Assembly (NCBI GenBank): GCA_001916715.1
Contig: MNSZ01000061.1
Location: 115,642-179,641 of the forward strand
Source: Firmicutes bacterium CAG:24053_14
GTDB lineage: Bacteria > Bacillota > Clostridia > Oscillospirales > Oscillospiraceae
Length of the DNA: 64,000 nt
Direction: 5' to 3'
Part shown: piece by piece, positions 58,651 through 64,000 of the stretch
How the letters are laid out: the number at the start of each line of letters is the position of its first letter
Position numbering within the stretch: the stretch's first letter is position 1
Notes under the pieces: generated by a model
What the model was told of the DNA's origin: nothing
What the model saw: only the letters and a program-made list of their open reading frames with translations
The model's database searches: none
Position numbers and translations under genes: made by a program

Positions 58651-59233
58651 TGTGTCCTCCGATGCTTTCGTGCGGCCGCTTCAGGTAGTCGGCAAGTTTG
58701 AGCACCCATTCCGGGCGCGTGCTGCCCTTTAGTATAAGCTCGCCGTTTGCATACTCGGCGACTTCGACAAAGCCGTTGTCGTTATCGAAAAAAAGTGCTT
58801 CGTCGCAGTAGGGCAAAACCTTGGCGACTGCAGCCCAGCGCCCGGCAAAGCGCCGCTGCACATCCTCGTCCTTTATGTTGTGGCCGCCGCGGCGGACGCG
58901 GTTTTCTATTCGTGCAAGGCTCTCTTCCAACGTGTCAAGCCCAACATAATACAGGCGCACAAAATAGCCCTGCCGCTTTGCCTGCGCGGCGGTTATCTCC
59001 GTTTTGCGGCCGCTAAGAGTTGTCTCCTGCGTAAAGCTGACGTTTTTTTTCAGGCAGTCCGCTATGCGCTCGAGCGCTATTCTGCCGCCGGTCAGGGCGC
59101 TGCCGCCGTTCTGCGCGCTTATTTTGTCAACATCTATTACAATTCCAAGATCGGTCGTCTGCGTTTTCAAAACGCCGGTAAGGCTGCTTTTGCCAGTGCC
59201 GTTTACGCCGCCTATAATGGTGTAAGTTTTCAT
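58640..59233 (-). CDS. Zeta-toxin-like P-loop kinase
   Basis: A 197-residue P-loop protein with Walker A GGVNGTGKSSL (residues 8-18) and the basic block ENRVRRGGHNIKDEDV. Both resemble the zeta-toxin/UDP-GlcNAc-kinase group and related stand-alone kinases. There is no epsilon antitoxin gene, and many chromosomal members are simple metabolic or ADP-ribose-related kinases, so toxicity is not implied. The ATG at 59233 is chosen (MKTYTIIGG); its stop lies inside the GntR start region, implying coupled translation. Confidence 0.7.
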   Translation of the reverse strand: MKTYTIIGGVNGTGKSSLTGVLKTQTTDLGIVIDVDKISAQNGGSALTGGRIALERIADCLKKNVSFTQETTLSGRKTEITAAQAKRQGYFVRLYYVGLDTLEESLARIENRVRRGGHNIKDEDVQRRFAGRWAAVAKVLPYCDEALFFDNDNGFVEVAEYANGELILKGSTRPEWVLKLADYLKRPHESIGGHNEF

Positions 59234-59316
59234 TGCCTGTCCTCCGGTGGCCTTTGGCAAAGTGATGCTTATTATTATTGCACAAAAATCATTTCCGCGC
59301 AATAGCGAGGCAATGC

Positions 59317-59352
59317 AAAAAAGCCCCGGCTTCAGGCGAAGCCGGGGCTTTG
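59317..59352 (-). terminator. Rho-independent terminator of sstT
   Basis: AAAGCCCCGGCTT and AAGCCGGGGCTTT form a 13-bp stem with loop CAGGCG. On the minus strand a TTTTTT tract follows. Confidence 0.85.
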
Positions 59353-59364
59353 AGCATATTTGGC

Positions 59365-60594
59365 TTAGAACTTAATTTCCTTGCCTGCCTTGCGCCACTG
59401 CTTGAATTCCGCAACGGCGGTGAACAGTGCGTCGGAGGAGGAGTTGATCGCGGTCTCGACAGAGTCCTGAATGACGCCGATGATGAAGCCGACGCCGACG
59501 ACCTGCATTGCAACATCGTTGGAGATGCCGAACAGCGAACAGGCCATGGGGATCAGAAGCAGCGAGCCGCCGGCAACGCCGGATGCGCCGCATGCGCCCA
59601 GAGCGGCCATGACGGACAGGACGATCGCTACGGGAACGCTTACGCTCATGCCGAGGGTGTGTACCGCGGCGAGGGACATGACGGTGATGGTGACCGCCGC
59701 GCCTGCCATGTTGATTGTAGCGCCGAGGGGGATGGACACGGAGTAGAACTCGCGGTCAAGTCCGAGGCTCTCGCACAGGGTCATGTTAACGGGGATGTTA
59801 GCTGCCGAGGAGCGGGTGAAGAATGCGGTAACGCCGCTTTCCTTCAGGCACTTGAACACCAGCGGATACGGGTTCTTGCGGATGACTATGAAGGTCATGA
59901 TGGGGTTGACAACAAGCGCCGCTACCAGCATGCAGCCGACGAGGATCAGCAGGAGCTTGCCGTATTCGGTGAAGATGGCAAGGCCGCTGGTGGAAACTGC
60001 GGAGAACACGAGGCCGAGGATACCGAAGGGAGCGAGGTTTATTACAAAGCGGACTGCTTTGGTGACTGCGTCGGATGCATCTGCGAGGAACTTCTTGGTG
60101 GTGTCGGACGCTGCCTTGAACGCAAAGCCGAGCACGATCGCCCAGAACAGGATGCCGAGGTAGTTTCCGGAGACTATCGAGCCGATGGGGTTGGAGACGA
60201 TGTTGTTAAGAAGTCCGGTGAATATCGAAGCAAAGCTGTCGGGAGCAGCGTCGGTGGCTGCGTCCGTGAGGGTGATGGTCACGGGGAAAATGAAGCTTGC
60301 GATGACCGCGATCACAGCTGCAAGGAAGGTGGAAACAAGATACAGAACGATGACCGTTCCGAACTGCTTGCCCATCTTTTCTCTCGACTGTGCCAGTGCG
60401 CTGATGATAAGGATAAACACCAGCAGGGGCGCTATCGCCTTGAGCGCGCCGACGAACAGAGTGCCGAGGATACCGATTCCGGGCGCGGTTTCGGCAGCGT
60501 TGGGGATAATAAGCGCAAGTGCTGCGCCGATGACCATACCTATAACAATTCGAAGCACGAGGCTTACGCTGTTATATGCTTTTACGATTTTCAT
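59365..60594 (-). CDS. sstT: Serine/threonine:Na+ symporter (SstT, DAACS family)
   Basis: A 409-residue dicarboxylate/amino acid:cation symporter-type protein of the SstT branch. It has FFTRSSAANIPVNM (the HP1-like serine-rich hairpin), GATINMAGAA (the NMDGT-like cation site) and GVAGGSLLLIPMA. About eight helices and two re-entrant hairpins are expected. It imports serine and threonine with Na+. It is a single-gene unit with promoter and terminator. Confidence 0.9.
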   Translation of the reverse strand: MKIVKAYNSVSLVLRIVIGMVIGAALALIIPNAAETAPGIGILGTLFVGALKAIAPLLVFILIISALAQSREKMGKQFGTVIVLYLVSTFLAAVIAVIASFIFPVTITLTDAATDAAPDSFASIFTGLLNNIVSNPIGSIVSGNYLGILFWAIVLGFAFKAASDTTKKFLADASDAVTKAVRFVINLAPFGILGLVFSAVSTSGLAIFTEYGKLLLILVGCMLVAALVVNPIMTFIVIRKNPYPLVFKCLKESGVTAFFTRSSAANIPVNMTLCESLGLDREFYSVSIPLGATINMAGAAVTITVMSLAAVHTLGMSVSVPVAIVLSVMAALGACGASGVAGGSLLLIPMACSLFGISNDVAMQVVGVGFIIGVIQDSVETAINSSSDALFTAVAEFKQWRKAGKEIKF

Positions 60595-60644
60595 TTCTCT
60601 TTTCTCATCCTTTTGTTGCGTTGTGGCTTAAAGCCGCTTTGCAT

Positions 60645-60673
60645 AGTTTAACAAATTGTTAACACGATGTCAA
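60645..60673 (-). promoter_or_regulatory. Promoter of sstT
   Basis: On the minus strand: TTGACA, 17-nt spacer, TAAACT, about 50 nt upstream of the ATG at 60594. Confidence 0.7.
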
Positions 60674-60700
60674 CACCGGCAGGTGATATATATATCCTTT

Positions 60701-61456
60701 TTATTGCTTTTGAGGATCATTTCCGGCGCTGTCGTCTATGCCGAGACGTTTAAGCCTTGAGGTGACGGCTCCCACCGTGCGGCCGAGGGTGCGCGCGATC
60801 TCGGTTTTCTCCACGCCTTCTCTGACAAAAGTGCCGAGCGTCTCATCATCCTGCGTGCTCCAGGGCTTGCCTCCGTTTTCTCTGCCGCCGCTTTTTTCGC
60901 GATTGAGCTGCTCTATCGCGTCAAGGTTATCGAATATGAACTGTTGAGCCTCGGGCTTATACAGCACGACGGAGTACACCGAGTTTTCGCCCTGAAATTC
61001 CTGCGTTATCAGGCCGAGGCCGCGTCCCTGCGGCGTGGGAAGTCTGGTCGTCTTGCCAGAGGGAAGCTGCACCTGCTCAAGCGCGCCGATTCCGAGAAGC
61101 CACCGGGTGATAACGCCCGAGCGCAGGCTTTTCATCGTCTCGGGGTCAACCCTTTCGTTTATGAGGCTTGTGACCTGCGATATCCTCAGCGGCTCGTCGG
61201 CCGGGGTAAGCTCGCGCCGGGCGCTGCTATCGAGCGCAAACGGTGCGCGCCCTCGCTTTGCCGGCTTTTTGCTCTCGGTCCCACCGTTTTCTATGACGCG
61301 GCGCAGAATATCCGAAACATAATACATGCAGCGAGATATTCTGACATTGTTTAGAAGATCGCCCTCGGCGATCGGCGTGCCGTCGATCGGGTTTATCCCC
61401 TCGGCAAGCTTGTCAACAAAGCCTTTTGTGTACTCAATCTTTTCAAGCTCGGTCAT
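60701..61456 (-). CDS. HTH-containing protein of unknown function
   Basis: A 251-residue protein. The N-terminal two thirds have no domain that I can name, but contain ALEQVQLPSGKTTRLPT and QGRGLGLITQEFQGEN, which look like a compact alpha/beta domain. Residues about 200-243 (KPWSTQDDETLGTFVREG to TVGAVTSRLKRLGI) form a Myb/SANT-like or sigma-4-like helix-turn-helix. It could be a DNA-binding regulator. The ATG at 61456 has AGGAGG 8 nt upstream; the GTG at 61465 overlaps that site and is rejected. Confidence 0.65.
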   Translation of the reverse strand: MTELEKIEYTKGFVDKLAEGINPIDGTPIAEGDLLNNVRISRCMYYVSDILRRVIENGGTESKKPAKRGRAPFALDSSARRELTPADEPLRISQVTSLINERVDPETMKSLRSGVITRWLLGIGALEQVQLPSGKTTRLPTPQGRGLGLITQEFQGENSVYSVVLYKPEAQQFIFDNLDAIEQLNREKSGGRENGGKPWSTQDDETLGTFVREGVEKTEIARTLGRTVGAVTSRLKRLGIDDSAGNDPQKQ

Positions 61457-61492
61457 ATCTTGCACCTCCTGAAATCACATATTGTAAATTCT

Positions 61493-61521
61493 GTTATATC
61501 CTGAGGCGCAGAATTTGTCAA
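61493..61521 (-). promoter_or_regulatory. Promoter of the HTH protein gene
   Basis: On the minus strand: TTGACA, 17-nt spacer, TATAAC, 37 nt before the ATG at 61456. Confidence 0.75.
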
Positions 61522-61600
61522 TAAGATTTATCAAAGCACATGGTTTAAAAACCGGCGGCCAAAACTGTTGAAAACTCAGCGACAATCGGCTATAATTACT

Positions 61601-61879
61601 TAAGCTGACGAGAGCCGAACACATATCGTCTGTCAGTGCGCCCTTCCGGCTATTTTCGCCTTTTTTGTCTTGATGGGCGCCGGCCCACCTGCATCAAAGA
61701 AAGCCGAAAATATCTCGAAAAGCACAGCCGACAGATGCTTTGCAGTTTTGCCGGAGCGGATTTTTGCTCAGGCAAGACAAAGCACGAAGAGAATACTGTC
61801 GTATTGTCAAGTGCTTTAACGCAGCATGGGCTAAAATCTGCCCGTCAAAACCGATACGTGTTCGACTCTCGTCAGCTTA
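61601..61879. repeat. Family II structured element, copy B
   Basis: About 280 bp. The terminal inverted repeat is 28 nt with two mismatches (TAAGCTGACGAGAG at 61601; CTCTCGTCAGCTTA ending 61879). Hairpin 1 pairs TCTGTC (61628 on) with GACAGA (ending 61735) plus TATTTTCG/CGAAAATA. Hairpin 2 pairs GTTTTG (61745 on) with CAAAAC (ending 61851), with inner AAAGCAC/GTGCTTT and AATACTGTCGTATT. Blocks shared with copy A include GCAGTTTTG, GATTTTT, GACAAAG, ATACTGNCGTATTNTCAAG and TCAAAACCG. It ends 45 nt before the ACT-domain gene. Confidence 0.75.
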
Positions 61880-61923
61880 TTAAACTATCACACGTTAAAC
61901 TATCACACGGGAGTGAATGAAAT

Positions 61924-62193
61924 ATGAAAGCAATCGTAACGGTCGTCGGCAAGGATCAGGTCGGCATAATCGCCGGAGTGTGCAACACGCTGGCCGACCA
62001 CAACATAAACGTTCTGGACATCAGCCAGACTATCATGGAGGGCTTCTTTACGATGATGATGGTCGTTGACCTTGCGCTGTGCACCGAGTCCTTTGCAAAT
62101 CTGCAAAATGTGCTCAAGACCTTCGGCGAGGGGCGCGGCCTTTCCATCCGCATTCAGCGCGAGGATATTTTCGACGCGATGCACAAGCTGTGA
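61924..62193 (+). CDS. ACT domain protein (UPF0237, GcvR-like)
   Basis: An 89-residue single ACT domain protein. The start MKAIVTVVGKDQVGIIAGV and the DISQTIMEGFFTMMM strand are typical of UPF0237. ACT domains bind amino acids and regulate partner proteins. It lies 9 nt upstream of the UPF0210 gene, a widely conserved pair in Firmicutes. GGGAG lies 9 nt upstream of the ATG. A family II element occupies the upstream region. Confidence 0.85.
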   Translation: MKAIVTVVGKDQVGIIAGVCNTLADHNINVLDISQTIMEGFFTMMMVVDLALCTESFANLQNVLKTFGEGRGLSIRIQREDIFDAMHKL

Positions 62194-62202
62194 GGTGCCG
62201 CC

Positions 62203-63561
62203 ATGCTGAGCCTTAACAACATATTCGACACCATCGATATGATCGACAAGCAGCACCTCGATATCCGCACGATCACCATGGGTATATCGCTGCTCGACTG
62301 TGTGAGCGAGGATCCCGGGCGCTGCTGCCGAAAGATATACGACAAGATCTGCCGCCGCGCAGAGCGGCTCGTGAAAACGGGCGAGGATATCGAGAGCGAG
62401 TTCGGCATCCCGATCGTAAACAAGCGCATCTCGGTAACGCCGATAGCGCTCGTCGCCGGAAGCTGCGCGACGGAGGATTACGTTCCCTTTGCGCTGACGC
62501 TTGACCGCGCGGCAAAAACCTGCGGCGTGAACTTTATCGGCGGCTACTCGGCGCTTGTGCACAAGGGCTTTGCCAAGGGTGATGAGCTTCTGCTGCGCGC
62601 AATTCCGCAGGCAATGGCGCAGACCGATCTTGTCTGCTCGAGCGTGAACGTCGGCTCGACGCGTGCCGGCATTAACATGGACGCCGTCGCAGCGATGGGG
62701 CGCATAATTAAAGACACCGCGCACCTGACACGCGATACCGACGGACTCGGCTGCGCAAAGCTCGTTGTGTTCTGCAACGCGGTGGAGGATAACCCCTTCA
62801 TGGCAGGTGCATTCCACGGCGTCGGCGAGGCCGACAGCGTGATAAACGTCGGCGTATCCGGCCCGGGCGTGGTTTACCATGCGCTGCAAAAGTGCAAGGG
62901 CGCACCGTTTGATGTTGTTGCCGAGACGATAAAAAAGACCGCGTTCCAGATAACGCGCATGGGTCAGATGGTTGCCGCCGAGGCTTCCGACAGGCTGAAT
63001 GTGCCGTTCGGCATAGTTGACCTCTCCCTCGCGCCGACGCCCGCCGTGGGCGACAGCGTTGCGCGCATCCTTGAGGAGATGGGGCTTGAGACGTGCGGAA
63101 CTCACGGCACGACCGCCGCGCTCGCGCTGCTCAACGATGCGGTCAAAAAGGGCGGCATTATGGCCTCCGGCCACGTCGGCGGACTTTCGGGCGCATTTAT
63201 CCCGGTGTCCGAGGATGAGGGTATGATCGCTGCCGCAGAGTGCGGTACGCTGACGATAGACAAGCTCGAGGCTATGACATGCGTGTGCTCGGTTGGTCTT
63301 GATATGATCGCAGTTCCCGGCGACACGAGCGCCGAAACCATATCCGCGATCATAGCCGACGAGGCCGCCATCGGCATGGTCAACAGCAAGACCACCGCCG
63401 TGCGCATCATCCCCGTTGAGGGCAAGGACGTCGGCGATATGGTCGAGATGGGCGGACTTCTCGGCTCTGCGCCCGTGATGCCCGTGCACAAGGCGCAAAG
63501 CGCCGATTTTATCGCGCGCGGCGGACGCATCCCGGCTCCCCTCCAAAGCCTCAAAAACTGA
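62203..63561 (+). CDS. UPF0210 (PFL/DUF711 family) protein
   Basis: A 452-residue protein of the UPF0210/DUF711 family, with typical blocks GISLLDCV, NKRISVTPIA, GGYSALVHKG, GVSGPGVVYHAL and DLSLAPTPAVGDSVA. The fold is related to glycyl-radical-type barrels without the glycyl radical, and the function is unknown. It is paired with the ACT protein just upstream, which may be its ligand-sensing partner (inference). The family I repeat I-16 begins right after the stop. Confidence 0.85.
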   Translation: MLSLNNIFDTIDMIDKQHLDIRTITMGISLLDCVSEDPGRCCRKIYDKICRRAERLVKTGEDIESEFGIPIVNKRISVTPIALVAGSCATEDYVPFALTLDRAAKTCGVNFIGGYSALVHKGFAKGDELLLRAIPQAMAQTDLVCSSVNVGSTRAGINMDAVAAMGRIIKDTAHLTRDTDGLGCAKLVVFCNAVEDNPFMAGAFHGVGEADSVINVGVSGPGVVYHALQKCKGAPFDVVAETIKKTAFQITRMGQMVAAEASDRLNVPFGIVDLSLAPTPAVGDSVARILEEMGLETCGTHGTTAALALLNDAVKKGGIMASGHVGGLSGAFIPVSEDEGMIAAAECGTLTIDKLEAMTCVCSVGLDMIAVPGDTSAETISAIIADEAAIGMVNSKTTAVRIIPVEGKDVGDMVEMGGLLGSAPVMPVHKAQSADFIARGGRIPAPLQSLKN

Positions 63562-63562
63562 T

Positions 63563-64000
63563 TTTTAGAGGCGAATTTTTAGAGGCGCATTCACATTGTG
63601 CCGATACGTTTGTTGCGTGAACCCGGTGTCGAAACAAAGGAAAAACCATGACGTTCCGCGTAACACAAGTGCAATGCTGAATTTTGCACCGCACCCATTG
63701 GCTCTCCTGTCAAGGGGAGCGGGCAGCTTTGCTGCCGAGGGGTTGAATTAAAGCACCTCTGCTATTAACTGTCAGCTATTAGCTCTCCGCTGCGGCCAAC
63801 AGCCGCTCGTAGGGAACGGATTTATCCGTTCCGTGTGCGATGGTTTAGCCGGCAGTTTCCGGTCATGACACCGCAATAAATGTATCGGTACAATGTAAAA
63901 GCGCCACTAAAAATGTGTTTGCCTGACGGCAAAAATTAAAATAACACCTCATCCGTCACCAAGGTGACACCTTCCCCTCAAGCTACGCAGGGGAAGGCAA
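63563..64000. repeat. Family I mosaic repeat, locus I-16 (cut by window edge)
   Basis: A doubled left tip (TTTTTAGAGGCGAA then TTTTTAGAGGCGCATTCACA). Modules follow in the order AAGGGGAGCGGGCAGC, CTATTAACTGTCAGCT, GTAGGGAACGGATTTATCCG, and a right arm ending AAAGCGCCACTAAAAA near 63916. The CACCTCATCCGTCACCAAGG module then runs to the window edge. Confidence 0.85.

Noticed and set aside
58640..59233. A zeta/epsilon toxin-antitoxin system
   Set aside because: There is no epsilon-like gene next to it; the neighbour is a full GntR regulator, and the kinase resembles chromosomal non-toxin members as well.
6913..64000. The dispersed repeats as a CRISPR array
   Set aside because: The copies are hundreds to thousands of bases apart, long and palindromic, with no regular spacers and no cas genes.

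Overview
The window looks like a chromosome segment of a GC-rich, gut-associated clostridium of the Oscillospiraceae/Ruminococcaceae type. This is an inference from gene content and signals: AGGAGG ribosome-binding sites, TTGACA-N17-TATAAT promoters, many rho-independent terminators, and families typical of gut Firmicutes (choloylglycine hydrolase, DUF4358, YgiQ, DUF1653, CmpB-type membrane protein, CsaB, UPF0210). No rRNA, tRNA, CRISPR array or intact mobile element was seen.

Layout. 1-5.5 kb: a partial oxidoreductase-like gene leaving the left edge, a long structured leader, a YkvI-type transporter with two ketopantoate-reductase-like enzymes, a cyclodeaminase-like protein and a THEP1-like NTPase. 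5.6-16 kb: a DUF4358-SGNH lipoprotein, CorA, a glycerophosphodiesterase, alanine racemase with a membrane protein, a YjbR pseudogene, and an MMPL exporter with a coiled-coil partner. 16-28 kb: a CDF metal exporter, BrnQ with a divergent LysR regulator, an ATP-grasp protein, RNase HI, a PurN-like protein with altered active site, and a GT4-CsaB fusion. 28-35 kb: a tight seven-gene operon. 35-46 kb: a GH3 glucosidase, two MgtC proteins, a D,D-carboxypeptidase, two CobW-type GTPases and an ABC exporter. 46-54 kb: a scar with acetyltransferase and integrase remnants, bile salt hydrolase, small genes, a ClC channel, CmpB/GNAT, plsY/gph and a small membrane protein. 54-64 kb: HypA with a 910-residue FAD/Fe-S oxidoreductase, GntR with a zeta-like kinase, SstT, an HTH protein and an ACT/UPF0210 pair.

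The outstanding feature is the intergenic DNA. Sixteen loci, together roughly 7 kb or a tenth of the window, carry mosaic, largely palindromic repeats (called family I here). Their ends read TTTTTAGAGGCGCATT inward from both sides, and their cores are mixtures of smaller palindromes. They abut genes so closely that they supply stop codons and last residues (often LEAN or LEAH), in one case most of a transmembrane tail, and in two cases a Shine-Dalgarno sequence followed by a small hairpin. A second, unrelated family (family II) has two full copies of about 280-300 bp that fold as a terminal stem plus two long hairpins, and one truncated copy. No transposase for either family is present, so both would be non-autonomous elements or structured RNAs.
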